Below are positions 1-12,030 of a DNA stretch of 64,000 bases, piece by piece (the stretch's first letter is position 1; each line of letters begins with the position of its first letter). This DNA is from Perca fluviatilis (taxonomy: Eukaryota > Chordata > Actinopteri > Perciformes > Percidae), in the NCBI RefSeq assembly GCF_010015445.1, contig NC_053114.1:28502579-28566578 (forward strand), written 5' to 3'. The position numbers and the translations under genes are program-made. The notes beneath the pieces were generated by a model that did no database searches, was not told the DNA's origin, and saw only the letters and a program-made list of their open reading frames with translations.

Positions 1-518
1 GCAGTGTAAAAATTAATGACAAAATGAAATAATTACCAACACACGTGCTGTATTTATTAAAATAAAGCACCATGTTAGAGTCACAGTGGACAGGGACTTT
101 TGGTTTGTTTATCAAACTTGAATTTAAACTTGACCATCAACTTGCGGTGGCTTGTGATTATTTTGTGCTTCTTTGATTTGTCTTATCACTTCATCTCATT
201 TTCGTTTCCCATGAACATGTGTTTATTGTCCCCTAATGTATCATGGCAATCCATCCAGTGTTGAGACATTTCACTCTGATCTACAAATGTCAACCATGTG
301 TGGCGTAAAAGTCAGGGGATCACCCAGTGTTCCCAACTATTTTCAATGAAAAGTAGCTAAAGCCTGCCCGAAAGAATGAAAAGTCAGGGGATCATTACAG
401 TCATTTGGATTTATCCTCTAGGCATCATGGATATTTGTACCAAATTTCAGTGTGGCTAAATAAGATGCAACTTCAAGCAGAGCTTCAGAGTTTCTGCAAT
501 AAAGAAACACTGAAGCAG
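1..518. other. AT-rich sequence, nothing recognised
   Basis: No coding similarity, transposon terminus or RNA gene was seen. Short phrases recur (for example 'gtcaggggatca' near 311 and 384), hinting at old internal duplication. Confidence 0.5.
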
Positions 519-905
519 TAGGGGTAGGGGAAAGAAATCGATACAGCATAGTATCGCAATATTTTCCGTGGCAATACTGTATCGATACACAAACGCCAAG
601 TATCGATCTTTTATTATATATGTCTTGGTCAGTTTATCTGCTTGACAATCCCATTTTGGAGCAATACAACTGAAGTGAGATAAACAAACAGAGCAATGTA
701 TCTTTTTAGATAAAACAGATGTTGACAAAGTTTCCTTTTGGGGACATCATTTGAAATTGGGAAAAATGTTGAAGTAGGAAAAAAGGTAATAATTGCAATA
801 TATCGCAGAATATTGAAATATGCTTAAAATCGCAATAATATCGTATTGTGACATAAGTATCGTGATGATATCGTATCATGAGGCCTCTGGTGATTCCCGC
901 CCCTA
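519..905. mobile_element. Non-autonomous hAT element (387 bp)
   Basis: The element starts TAGGGGTAGGGG and ends in the approximate complement GCGGGCCCCTA-like terminus (CCCGCCCCTA). It is flanked by an 8-bp target duplication with one mismatch, TGAAGCAG at 511-518 and TGAATCAG at 906-913. An 8-bp duplication with TAGGG/CCCTA ends is the hAT signature. The interior is rich in ATCGATAC, ATATCGC and GATATCGTATC motifs on both sides, forming subterminal inverted repeats. There is no open frame of interest, so it would need transposase supplied from elsewhere. Confidence 0.85.
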
Positions 906-1005
906 TGAATCAGTGCCTTTAGTTGTAAATCCATGACTGTTTGTAACAATCATTGACAATGACTGTGAAGAAATTGAATTAAAATGTGTCACCTTCTATT
1001 GCAAT

Positions 1006-1924
1006 TAGGGCTGCACGATTATGGCCAAAATGATAATCACGATTATTTTGATCAATATTGAGATCATGATTAATTATCATGATTATTTGTTGATTTTAAC
1101 CAAAACAAATTTTATTGTCACATAGGCTAATTATAACTGCTTTTACATCCATATTGTGCTACATTCCTCCTTTATTGAGGGATACTGTGAAGGAGTATGC
1201 CATTTCAGCGGTTGTGCGACCGCTTTCCATACATGCACGTTTGCCGTAAGGTATCTACCAGACGAAATAGCAATGCGGATTTTAGAGGCAACATAAACAT
1301 TGCTGCATGTCACGCTAGTAAACACTAATAACACGTTACGCTGCAGGTAACGTTAGCCTACCATTAGCTAGCTACAGTAAACACAAAGTAACCGGTACAC
1401 GATGGCTAATACAATAGCTCGCAGCATAACTGGATTAAACACGGCTAAAATGTTGACAGCTAAACAATGTAGTGTGACAGGATTCCAACAGAGGGACGTC
1501 AAACAGTCTGCTGCTAAAGCTATGAGCTAAAAGACACAAACTAGCACTGGTCACTGCTGTTGTCTGAAAAACAAAACATACAGGACAAAATGTTGCGTTT
1601 ACTGTTAAACTGGTAAACATTGTGACCGGCTTTTTATAACCGACTGCTACCTGTTGTGGAATTTTCCTCACGTTACTCTGTCTTCTGTGACTCTCTACAT
1701 CTAAAAACTAAGCTGCGCGGTGCAGGGAACAACTCTGATTGGCTCATGGAGGCACGTGATCAGACAGTGGTTTATGGAGCGCTAGATTGGCTTTGCAAAA
1801 ACTTTGATAAGGAGCGTTCTATGAACGGAATGACGCATTTTAAATATCACTCGATCACGCAAATTTGATCGTGGGAAGCCAAAATCGTGATCGTGATTAA
1901 AATTTGATTAATTGTGCAGCCCTA
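1006..1924. mobile_element. Non-autonomous hAT element (919 bp)
   Basis: Termini are TAGGGCTGCACGATTA and, at the other end, TTAATTGTGCAGCCCTA. A perfect 8-bp target duplication ATTGCAAT (itself a palindrome) lies at 998-1005 and 1925-1932. Subterminal tracts repeat ATCACGATTATT on one side and ATCGTGATCGTGATTA on the other. The middle holds the motif GTAACGTTAGCC and TAGCTAGCTA, a composition shared by several unrelated elements in this window. Short frames inside are not coding-like. Confidence 0.93.
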
Positions 1925-3844
1925 ATTGCAATCTTTGGTTCTTCATAAATTAATATACAAACTTTTGACGGACACATTTCAAGCCTACAGGAGGCGAGTA
2001 TTTGATGCTTAAATTTTGGGTGGAGATTATTAGATGTCAGATGTTGACTGTAAACAAATAAACAAAAAAGGTATTAAAGACAATGGGAAAACCTTAACTT
2101 CTACATTTCTTTAACAGGAAGTCTATAGATAATGTTGTTCTTTTATGCTATGTTTAAGTTTTGAATGTGCTTTAGGAAATAAAGGGTGAGCAGTGAGGAT
2201 CTCTGAACAGCACCTGACCCCAGCAACTGTTGTTTTCTTAACTACATTGTAGAATTGGCATTGTTACGTTCGTTCACGATGCTTCAGCTGCCTCAATGCA
2301 TTTTACAAAGTCGGCAGAACGCCTGGCCTTTATCCACGCTTTTGCAAAAACGTTTCACACATTCCTTCTCAGATTGTTTGATGTCATGATGTATGCTCAA
2401 CACAACTTGCTAGTTTACCCCTTTTTCCACTAAGAAAAAGAACAACGGCCTAGTTTTTAAGATAGGTCTATAAATCATCCTATGAAGCACCTCCTTGACT
2501 CCCTAACTTCTTTCCAAAATATGTATCTTCTAAACTTCCACTTTTCAAACTTGTAACAGCTATATTTTAACTTTTACACTCCTGTATTCTCTTACAACTC
2601 CATCAAGCAAACCACTTCTACATAACATTATTAGCTAGTTATAATGTTATATTAATATCCTTTATGCTGGCACTCCCAGCATGCACAAACTCCTCAAAAT
2701 GATTACTACATAAACCCCAACATAGGAGACGTTGTTCTCCATATTTCAAATGTTGTTTTTTTAATAAAAGCTGTACAGCACCAACAAACTCTGGTCAGCT
2801 ACTCAATTTTGGTCACTCTAAACAGAACGGTCATCCAGCTGGTAGTATGAAAAGACTCAATTGACTGTTGATGGGCCTTGGCTGCCAACACATTGTTACA
2901 AATCAAAATAATTCATATTTTGTGAGCGATAAACCAGTAACCTGAAAATTAATCAACTTCCAGCGACAACAGGGTAAATGTGCAGGCAGGTTACACATCA
3001 AACCAATGGCCCACGTGGAATAAACAGCATTTTTACAAAAGTACAATATTGCCAACAACTCTTAATTAGCTGCTTGTAATTACTGAACAATATGACTTTG
3101 GCAAATATGAATGTGGCATAAAACAAACAGGTTTTGCAGCTAAGTATGTATAATGAAGCTTTACCCAACTGAAAGAAAAATAATAAAGCTGAAAATATGT
3201 AGTTAAAGTCTATGTTGTGCTAAATTGTAAACAAAAAACAATAAAAGTAAATAAAACTGTCAGTAGCAAAAAACATATGAACACAAGGGGGTGGGAATGT
3301 CTTAACAGGGACTTATTAATATGTCAAATTTAGTCCATGGATATTCTTTTTGGCAGCACCTAAGGTGTTATCATTTTCCAGATTTAATATGTTTCCTGGA
3401 TAAAAGGCAATAATAAAAAAAAGAATAGCTAGGGTTAAATATAACAAAAGTGGAAAATGCAGTTACCAACTGCTTCTCACTTATTTACTTTATTGTTTTC
3501 TAACAGATGCTTGAATGATCATACAATGTTTGTCAGTGCTGTGGGCAGATAATGTTATCTACTTTAACACTCAAGAGAGGACCCCCACGTTTTTCTTTAG
3601 ATAGACATGTTTTGTAGCATGTTTAAAATGTGTAAGCTACTTTTAAAATGGGGGGGGGGGGCATTGTTTAGTCTAACTAAATTTGTTTGTCCTTGGAAGT
3701 CAGCAGACATTCGCAGCAACTCCATCTCTCTCGGTCACCACCCTGAACTGAAACATATGACACCATGTCAGCATAACAAAGGCTATAATGACAGCAGCCA
3801 TAAGTGCTCTGATTCAGTGAAGCTGATGTAGAAACCAGGCTTCA
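1925..3844. other. AT-rich non-coding stretch
   Basis: No transposon ends, splice-bounded exon or RNA gene recognised. It contains simple features only, such as a run of ten or more G at about 3651-3661. Confidence 0.5.
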
Positions 3845-4765
3845 TGCAAATTCTGGCGCCGGTTCCAGAGTGATGTTGCGCACGAGGGCAGCATGACCTT
3901 CCTGCCACCCTTTTGGGCAACTTTTACGCCCCAAACTGTCGGAGTCCTAATTTCACAAAATCGCACCATCAACCGTGAAAGAAGCTCACATAGACTTGTT
4001 TACACCGCTCGGCTCGATAAAAATAAACTGGGTGTCTCATCTTAAGTGCCAAACAGCCTGCGAAACAGTCACGCCGCTGTAAAGGCTGTGATGACAAAAT
4101 ATATTTTGGCAATGTATGCGCACCTTCAGAACCATCACTCCGTCTGTAGCTATTCACCATGTTGGTCCGCTCAGCGCTGCTGTCACTTTACCACGACTTT
4201 CAACTCGGCGACAGACTGAGGAGTTCAGCCCGTAAATGACATCTTATCTATTTACAACAGCGCAGCAGTGAATAATTATTTTAAAGTAGGCTAGATCAGA
4301 AGCGACACAAAGTATAAGCATAAATTAACCAACCTTGTCTTCGCAAAGCATGAGAAGGGTTAGTTTCGCCTGTTAAAGGGCTTAGTACACCGCTTTTTAC
4401 ATACGCGACGCCCTCCCCTTTACTTCCTAATTCCATTATTCGTCAATATTACAGAGCATTTTCCATGGCCATGGTGTTATACTACCTCGTAAAGGTCTCC
4501 TGAAGCCATTCTGGGGTGCGGACTCCGGCGGCGCGGTGTTCTTGCCTGCCTTGTTGGCTTTTTCTGGACCCTATACTCTCTCGGTGTTTCGGCGAAAGCC
4601 CCGATAGACGGGAATTAGCGAGCAGCCGTGTTATTCTGAGCTATCCGCAGTAGCAGATCAGCAGACAGTGTCAATCGAGCACGGCGCTCTGCGATGGATC
4701 GTTCAACACTTAAAACAAACAACCATCGGGGCGGTGCTGTTTACCAAGACCCAAGTGGAGGACTG
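3845..4765. promoter_or_regulatory. Candidate CpG island / host promoter region
   Basis: CpG dinucleotides are dense here (GGCGCCGG near 3855, CTCGGCGACAG near 4205, CGCGACGCC near 4403, CCGGCGGCGCGG near 4527, TTTCGGCGAAAG near 4587) whereas the flanking 2 kb are CpG-poor and AT-rich. Vertebrate CpG islands usually mark promoters. No transposon ends bound it. A short minus-strand frame (4160 down to 3969) starts with a plausible ATG but matches no family I recognise. Promoter status is inference from composition; it could also be a GC-rich relic of an old element. Confidence 0.4.
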
Positions 4766-5037
4766 GAATTTTTAGTCCCCAGCTAAGAATGCACAGCCTG
4801 ATGGTCTGCATGCCCCCTCTGTTGCAATCCAACTACTCAACGGGAGATATTATGCTATTATGTTCAGAGACACCAGCTGAGACAGTTCCCTTCTATGACC
4901 CACTCTCTACCTGTTCACTTTACTGCCAACGGAAGACCTGCTTCATCCTTAATTTAGAGTAAACATCCAGAACTAATTTATTGGAACTATGTATAGCCTA
5001 ATGAATGATGACTTGCTTGAAGCTGCAAAACTTGATG

Positions 5038-5115
5038 TTCATCAGAATCAGAAAAGCTTTATTGCCAAGTACATTTTTTACACATACAAGGAATTTGTTT
5101 TGGTGTCGTAGGTGC
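5038..5115 (-). mobile_element. LINE 3'-end fragment
   Basis: Read on the minus strand, this gives the typical fish LINE tail: ACAAATTCCTTGTATGTG, then TACTTGGCAATAAAGC with an AATAAA signal, then the GATTCTGATG tail repeat. Only the last ~80 bp are present, so it is a strongly 5'-truncated retrotransposon copy, probably of the L2/Rex group. Confidence 0.75.
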
Positions 5116-6750
5116 ATGTCACACATTATCTAAAATAAGTTAAACAAACAGGTTGACATCATGCATACTGACCTGTGTGTCACCACACAATTGCCATCAT
5201 TTTTGACAATATCCTGTTTATATAGGCATGAATAAAATGTATTAATCATTGAAATAAACAGTGTGCTGGCATGCAAAAGTATATGATTGAAAAAAAGAAG
5301 TAGGCTACATAGGCTACATTTTTTTTCCATTTTATATCACCCTGTTGCACCTAATACAGTGACCTCATCCAAGCTGCTCATCATCACAACATAATATCAG
5401 TGTTGTAATCCACAGCTTTATGGTAGCCTAGGCTATATGGTAAAGATCAATGTGCTAAGAAAGGCACCAAGTCAATTAGCATGTCATAATGACACATGTA
5501 CACATCCTCAAAGCTTTTCATGCTTGACAAAATGCTAGATATTGTCGTAACAAACTTGTACACATTTAAGAATTTGTGTGTGTGTGTGTGTGTGGCGCAA
5601 CTCTGCTCTAGAGATCAAGAAATCCAAGTTCACTTTTCAAGATGGCCCTAAGACTCATCACAGCTGTGAGGCAGTTGTCAAGTGATTAATGCAGTGAAGC
5701 TACGTCGGTGATGAGGCACTCAGTTGACACAACCCTTGCCAGTATCAGAATGAAGGCAACAATTCAGAAAAGACAAAATGTTGTTTAAGACCCAGCCACA
5801 GCTTCCACTGTCCTAGACCTTTTTCCAAGATTTCTGGACACATCAGTCTTGGTAAGAAAATAGTGTTAAGTAAGTGTTAATTTTAGATTGTAGATTACAC
5901 ATGCCAAAAGGTCATTCACTGTATTCCCTGCTAACCCAATATAACGTATCATTGAACCACACCTGTGATTTTAATGTTTTGGCTGCTTTACTCAAGGTCT
6001 TATGTACGTGGTACTTAGGGGGTTTCAGTACAGGCAAAACCATCATTTTGAGTTTTTGGATTATTTTGCATCCATAGCATGTTTTCTTTCAGACTGTTGG
6101 GGGTAAAAAAAACACATCAGAAATACACATTTAGATGTTTATTTTACTCACACTTAGTCCATTTGTGCCTGTAAATTTCTCCTAAATTCACCAACGTTGG
6201 CATTAGATAATGCCTTGTTTGCATATTTAAACATATTTCAGAAAATTGCAATTATGTTTATTTTTCTGTAGAATGGGACTGTGGGGTGGCCACCTTTTTT
6301 TTTTTTTTTTGCTGCTTTACCTGTTGCCTTCAACCTCCAAGGGCAAGAAGTCTGCAAAGATTAGCACATTAGATGCTGCTGGCCGCCTGATGAAGTTTCT
6401 TAGGGAGATTGGGCCACTAATATACATCTGGTGCATGAGCTTTCAGAGTCTGTTACAAAAAAAATAAAAAAAATTTAAAAACATCACAAAACACATGAAA
6501 GAGATATCAGAATCAGTTGGCTTGTCATTTTGAAAACTTTTATTTCAAAAGATTTCAATTTGGCCCCATTACTGAAGTCTTGGTCAGCAGTTTGGAGGGC
6601 TTTGAGTCGCTGAATGAAACTTTTGATTTGTCTTCTGTTGTTCCCACAACTCCCTGGGTCCCTTGTTGTCCACCATGACTGTAAAAAGAAGGTTGTCCAC
6701 GAAGGTTGTCCACTTGTTACTAAATTGGAGTCCAGTGTAGCCTGGTAGTT
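5116..6750. other. Non-coding stretch
   Basis: No gene or complete element was recognised. A T run lies at about 6296-6310 and the TG tract listed separately sits at 5575. Confidence 0.5.
5575..5594. repeat. (TG)n microsatellite, ~20 bp
   Basis: Uninterrupted TG dinucleotides. Confidence 0.9.
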
Positions 6751-6754
6751 TAGA

Positions 6755-7190
6755 ATTTTTAACACTGACACTAGTATAGAGTAATAACACTACTCAGTGT
6801 TGGCCAGTGTTGAGTTTCAACTCGTTACAGGGTTGAATCAACTCCAGGTGAGTGTAAAAATATTAACACTTTTAAAAGTGTTAATTTAACACTGAAAAGT
6901 GGACGCATATTGTCAGGTTTTCATGGACTTTCAGTTTGTTTTCATCATCTCTGTCTTCACCTGTTTAGTAATTAGGTCAGTGTCTTCACCTGTTGGGTTA
7001 ATTAGTTCAGTGTCTTTACCTGTGTCACTCCTGAGTTGTCGGTCAGTGTTTGAGTATTGCACTCACTTTTTCGAGTTTGGATCTTGCCTTTTTGAATAAA
7101 CCTTTTTGAGTTTTTGCATCTTGTTACACATATAGACCCTTTCCTAGTGTTAATTTAACACTCAGAGTTAATTTAACACTGGTTATTTTG
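6755..7190. repeat. Palindrome-rich MITE-like repeat
   Basis: The segment is built on GTGTTAATTTAACACT units. One lies near 6870-6895 (AAAAGTGTTAATTTAACACT) and two lie near 7148-7180 in the order AGTGTTAATTTAACACT then AGAGTTAATTTAACACT. Matching AACACTG and CAGTGTT phrases occur near both ends, suggesting terminal inverted repeats. Target duplications could not be fixed, so boundaries are approximate and the superfamily is unknown. Confidence 0.5.
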
Positions 7191-8424
7191 CTGTGTGACT
7201 TTGGAATTTTGTGGTTCAAACTGAAATGTTGAGAAATAAAGAGTGATATACTATAGATAATTATGAGTTGACTTACTGTAGCTATGTCTTTTCCATTGTA
7301 TTAAATTCCCCTTGTAAGAAATATTTTTTTAATATCTGGAATATTCAGATTTTTTTATGCCACACACAATATAACAATATCATAAAAATTATATTAATTT
7401 AAAATGATCAACTGAATTATGCAGTGTGAAAATTAAAGTCTTTTTTTATTGACTTTCTTTCATTCATTTTTCCTTTTTTTAAATTTGAAATGTTGACCAC
7501 CCATGCCTCTGCGCAATTGATTGACCACAAAATCAACAGCCTGATGAAAATCACACTTCTAAGACATCACTGTAAGGTATTCTGCTATCAAATTAGCTCT
7601 AGGTGCTCTAGGAGGCGGAGTATGAATATGAAAACAAATTCTGCCTGCTTCACATTATTGATACTGATGTCTGGGGAAAGGAGCTCAGTGCAAATGATGT
7701 GCAACTGTTCTCCAGGCCACAGTAGATTTAAAGCATAACTGTTCCTGTGAGTGTGCTACAAAGTAAAAACATTGCACTGTGCTGTTTTAATAGAAGGAAA
7801 TACCACTGTAAAAACTAATGCTGAAGAAAATGAGCACATATTGTTTGTTGAAAAAGAGGAACAGGCAAGGCCTTCTTTCAATATTCATGTAAATTGTGCT
7901 TGGTTGAAAGGATTTGAAATACTGCCCAAAATGACTTTTAGCATAATATGAAAATGTTGGAAGTTCAAGGGCATGTCATGGGCCTAAATAAGTTGCTGGA
8001 GTTGTTAAACCTAAAGATGTGCTTTAGAATATATTAAAATTAGCAACAGGAATTGAGTGATGTTGTCTGTGGTATTGGAAATAACTGCTTGCTGTTTGGT
8101 TCAGTTTTTAAAGTTAAGGCTAGAGCAGGGTTAGGTTAGAGAAAAGGCTGGCGTTAGGCATTTGGTTAAAAGCTAGGGAATGCATTATGTCAATTAGGTC
8201 TTCACAAGTAAATAAATTCAAACGTGTGTCTGTGTGTAAACAAACAGATTTCCTGTGATCCTGTGACACCATTTATTGTGGCTAGTGAAGCATCTTTTAC
8301 AGTGCACAACAGGTGGCATGCCCCTTATAAATCTCTTTTTGAAAGCTATTGTAGACTTCCCCTTGTGTTTTCTTAAGCTGAGGACGGAAATATTCTTGAA
8401 TGGGAGGAAAAAGAAACACAGGGC
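7191..8424. other. Non-coding stretch
   Basis: No gene recognised. Around 8100-8175 there is a degenerate GTTAGG/GGTTAG-rich patch, too irregular to be a telomeric repeat array. Confidence 0.5.
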
Positions 8425-8739
8425 TTTTAATTTTTTTTTTTATTTCTTTATTGAGTTTTTCCAGGACAAGCACAATATAAATTATAGCAGCACCCCATGG
8501 ACTATGAGGTGGCAATACAAGAAATGCACATACACTTAAATCTGATGGATGTTATACTGGGCCTGAGAGAGAAGGGCAGAAAAGGAAAAGGAAAAATAAA
8601 AAAAATAACTGAACTAACATGGCAACAACAGTGATTCAGGAAAAAGAGAAAAAGTGGCGATACACTATGGCAACAACTTAATGTGACTAGTCAGGCACAT
8701 GAGGTGTGTATATCAACTCACAACTGCTGGGTTATCGAC

Positions 8740-10437
8740 CATTTGTCAAGAAGCGGTTTCCATACTAGAAAATTAGAAAACCCCTCTCTTGATTGGCAAG
8801 CTTATATCGAAGGCCCTCCATGTGGATTATATTGCCCAGTTCTCTCAACCATTGGTGGAATGTGGTGATACATTCAGATTTCCATTGTTGTAAAATGAGG
8901 CGTTTCGCTAGCAATGTACAAAGTGAGATGGCTTGGACAATGTGGTTATCCAGTGTGGAAGTCGCCAATAGGCCGAACAAGGCGAAAAATTGATCTGGTC
9001 AAATAGGTTTGTCATAAGCCTCTGAGATGTAGTCAAATATTAGTGACCAGAAGGCGTGGAGCTTAGGGCAAAGTCACAGCTGGTGGAGTAGCGTACCTGT
9101 GTCCTGTTTACACTTATTGCACGGGGGGAGACGTTAGGGTATATAGTATGGAGTCTTGATTTTGTAAAGTGGAGCCTGTGCACAATCTTGAGTTGTATAA
9201 GCCGATGTCTGGCGTTTATAGAACTTTTGGATATCATTGCAAGAATTGCACTCCAGGTATCATCAGTGATTTCGGCTCCCATTTCTTCTTCCCAAGCCTT
9301 CTTTATTTTATTATCACCGTAATGAAAAGAAACGACGCGATCTTGGGGGATTTCTTACATAATTAGCATACATAACTAACGTACACACACTAACCTACAC
9401 AGTCTCCGTAGCGTGAGGAATTCACAACAGTAACAAGTAACGATGCAGCACATGAAAATCTATAGGAGTAAAAGTATTTCATTCATCGAAAATATGTACT
9501 CAAGTAAAAGTGGAAGTAGGAGAAAAAAATAATACTCCAGTAGAGTACAGATACAGCCTTTTAGTACTTACGTAGAGTAGTGAAGTAGTTCTACTTCGTT
9601 ACCATACAGCACTGCAGATAGGGTTACATGGGTTGGCAAAAGTGAGTATAGAAACGAGATTGAACCCTTACTGTTAGCGTTGTGACGAATAAGGCATGAG
9701 AGTGTGGTGTTTATAGGTTTGTTTTCGTAGCCCGGGATATGAGCTATAACATAATTTCTTATTTGGTGGTATCTGAAAAAATTTGATGCTGGTAGGGAAT
9801 GAGGCTGTTGCAGTTGGTGAATAGATGCTTATTTTCCTCCAATATATAGGTCCCCAAGATATAGGTCCCCAAATGTGACTATATTTTTATCTTTCCAGGC
9901 AGAAAAAGTTGGATCACTGGATCAGTGGAGAAAAGGCATGGTTTTTGCCAATAGGGCTATCTAAGTAGACTTTGGGCAATTTGGGAAAGGTTTGGATTTG
10001 CCTCCACATTCAAAGAGAGTTCAGAACAACAGGGCTGGTTATGTTAGTCGGGATTTTAACTTTGTCAGGATTATTCAAAAGCGCTAAGAGGGATGTAGGT
10101 CCACATGCTTCCCGTTCAATCTGGAGCCAAGAGGCTGTAATTATTAAGGTGGAGTCTGGTGATAGGCTTTGGCGCCCAAGGGAGAACACTCTCAAATTTG
10201 CAGCCCAGTAATAAAGGCAAAATTGAGGGAGACCCAAACCAGCCTCAACCTTATCTTTACATAAGTGTTTTTTGGATATTCTAGACCTTTTATTGCTCCA
10301 GACAAATTATGAGATGATGGAGTCCAGTTTCTTGATATTGGTATATAAACCGGTAGGCACTGAAAAATGTAGAGGAATCTGGGGAGCGTCACCATTTTTA
10401 ATCGCATTAACACGACCTATTAAGGAAATTGGTATTA
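8740..10437 (-). pseudogene. L1-type ORF2 C-terminal region, broken
   Basis: Translated pieces in changing frames give L1 ORF2 phrases. In order they are GRVNAIKMVTLPRFLYIFQ (near 10410), GLPQFCLYYWAANLRVFSL (near 10230), MGAEITDDTWSAILAMI then RHRLIQLKIVHRLH (near 9280-9150), a CNKCK...TLLHQLWLCPKL zinc-knuckle-like segment (near 9110-9060) and LLAKRLILQQWKSE (near 8900). These match the region C-terminal to reverse transcriptase, including the Cys-rich motif common in vertebrate L1 ORF2. Frameshifts and stops separate the pieces, so no protein can be made. Identification rests on recognised family phrases, without an alignment. Confidence 0.85.
9400..9606. repeat. Dispersed repeat inserted in the L1 relic
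   Basis: The ORF2 similarity is lost here. It is replaced by sequence rich in AAGTAAAAGT, GAGTACAGATACAG and TAGTACTTACGTAG, resembling a widespread fish repeat with AGTAAAAGTAC-like ends. TTACAT occurs on both sides (near 9355 and 9623), a possible target duplication. Boundaries are approximate. Confidence 0.4.
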
Positions 10438-10440
10438 TGC

Positions 10441-10598
10441 AACATGCCGGACCCTAGGCCGGAACCTACGCCGTAGCCTGAAGTGCACCTCCCAAGAAAT
10501 GTAATTAGACGTCGCGGCAACGCACGTTGCTCGGCCGTAGCTTGGAAGCACTGCATTTCCCCCTACTCATTTCCCGAGGGCTATTGTACAAAACCAGG
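10441..10598. repeat. Fragment resembling the 48695-49140 element family
   Basis: The phrase CCTACGCCGTAGCCT is close to CTTACGCCATAGCCTA at about 48738, suggesting an eroded relative of that terminal-inverted-repeat family. No termini are visible. Confidence 0.3.
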
Positions 10599-11159
10599 TT
10601 AAAGGGATACTTCACCGATTTAGCATTCAGCTTTGTATCAGTAGAAACCCGATAGTATTTCTGAATGACCGTGCCTCCCTCCCTCATGTCCCCCTGAGAC
10701 GAAAGATTTCTGCATTTGGGGCCTGGAAAAAAATCTTCCGATGACGTAAAATGACGATTTTTGCGTCATTGGAAGATTTTTGGGACAGAGGCAAAGGACT
10801 ACAGCCAGTAGTAGGATCTACTTCCGTATGTTTTCAACACGCCCACAGGGGGTTGGACTGCCGAGTCTGGCCGAGGTATTCCGAATGAAAACGCCATCTT
10901 GAATCTTCGCTAAACAGGCTCTCGGTTTTCAGCAGAAAACAGTTACAACAATTATCTGCATTCAAACTCCCGGACGTGTGTACCACCGGGATACATCGGT
11001 ACAGATCGGAGAATATGGAGGAAACGTTATTACAGACGCAATACTCGGCACACTACGTGAGCTTCGCCTGCACGGAGACCAGCGGTGTCGCTCAATGCCG
11101 CTAGGGGACCTCCTCATCGGCTAGGTGGAAAGCTAACGCTAGCTGTCCACCTGTCCCAG

Positions 11160-11862
11160 CCATCCTGCTTGCAAGTGTCTGCTCATTAAACAACAAGCTG
11201 GACTACATCCTCCTTCAACGAAACTCCTGCTGTGTTTTTGTTGTTGTGGAAACATGCCTGAACAACAGTGTACCGGAACCGGGACTATCCAGCTACCAGG
11301 CTGCTCTTTCGCCCGTGGAGGTGGACTGGTGTAGAAATAAAATCCAACTAGCTACTGCTAACTGCTGGTGGAGCTTGTGACTGTTAAATGCCGACCATTC
11401 GACATTCCACGCTAATTCACGCCTGTGTTTATACTCTGTGTTTAGCTACACCAATGCTAGTATGCGTTAGCTGAACTTTACGGATCCTGCTTGCAAGTGT
11501 CCGCTCATTTAGACCACAAACTGGACTACATCCAACTTCAACAACACTCCCAACGTGAGTTCAGAGACTGTGTTTTTGTTGTGGAAACCTGCCTGAATAA
11601 TGTACCGGACTGTCCAGCTACCAGGCCTGCTAGCCCTCCGAGCTAGAGATGCTCTGTCGCCAGGTAAAAGAGGTGGGCTGTGTTAACACAGAGTGGCGCA
11701 GAAATGTGGTGATTTGTATCCATTTAACTGCTAACTGCTGGTGGAGTTTGTGACTGTTAAATGCCGACCATTCTACATTACACACTAATTCACGGCTCTG
11801 TTTATGCTCGGTGTTTACAGCCCACCAAGCGCTAATGCTAGTATGCGTTAGCTGAACTTTAT
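11160..11862. repeat. Tandem duplication (~320-370 bp x2) inside the TTAA element
   Basis: Unit 1 (about 11165-11482) and unit 2 (about 11485-11862) each begin CTGCTTGCAAGTGTC and share CTGGACTACATCC, GACTGTTAAATGCCGACCA and CTAGTATGCGTTAGCTGAAC. They differ by scattered substitutions and by an insertion of about 50 bp in unit 2. Confidence 0.85.
11160..11862 (+). pseudogene. LINE endonuclease-domain fragments, twice in tandem
   Basis: Unit 1 translates to LLASVCSLNNKLDYILLQR then VVVETCLNNSVPEPGLSSY, and after a frame change ELVTVKCRPFDIPR and NASMR. These are the landmarks of the APE endonuclease of L2/Rex-type LINEs: the SLxNKxDEL start, the (T)ETWL metal-binding motif, VKCRPFYLPREF and YxPPSANA. 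Unit 2 repeats them (VKCRPFYIT, SPPSANASMR). Here ETWL has become ETCL and stops interrupt both units, so no enzyme is encoded. A third, inverted copy lies at 19836-20335. Confidence 0.75.
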
Positions 11863-11884
11863 GGAGCTTATAAAGTGCGTGTAC

Positions 11885-12030
11885 TAAATGTAGCCTGTTT
11901 CGTATGTTGTTTTTATATAATGTCGTTTTTATATATGTTAAATGTGTAACACCACTTGAGTCACGATGAAACGTTGTTTCGTGTATATGGTTGAAATGAC
12001 AATAACACACGCTTGAGTTGAGTTGAATGC
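11885..12030 (+). mobile_element. LINE 3' tail
   Basis: The sequence GTTTCGTGTATATGG, then TTGAAATGACAATAA and a short TTGAG repeat tail, matches the usual 3' terminus of fish L2/Rex LINEs. It closes the LINE-derived passenger of the TTAA element and is found again, inverted, at 19836-19930. Confidence 0.7.

Larger units (their letters stand above)
8425..10440 (-). mobile_element. 5'-truncated L1-type LINE
   Basis: On the minus strand this is the 3' part of a non-LTR retrotransposon. The last third of ORF2 lies at about 10437-8740, followed by a short 3' untranslated region and an A-rich tail (T run at 8431-8441 on the plus strand). Everything upstream, including endonuclease and the reverse transcriptase core, is missing, as is usual for 5'-truncated insertions. 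The conserved C-terminal ORF2 phrases identify the L1/Tx1 group rather than the L2 type seen at 35131-38140. A foreign ~0.2-kb repeat interrupts it at about 9400-9606. Confidence 0.85.

Noticed and set aside
3969..4160. 63-residue minus-strand frame in the CpG-rich block as a first exon
   Set aside because: A plausible ATG but no recognised protein, no confirmed donor site and no second exon found; kept only as part of the candidate promoter note.
8100..8175. Interstitial telomeric repeat
   Set aside because: GTTAGG phrases are irregular and not TTAGGG arrays.
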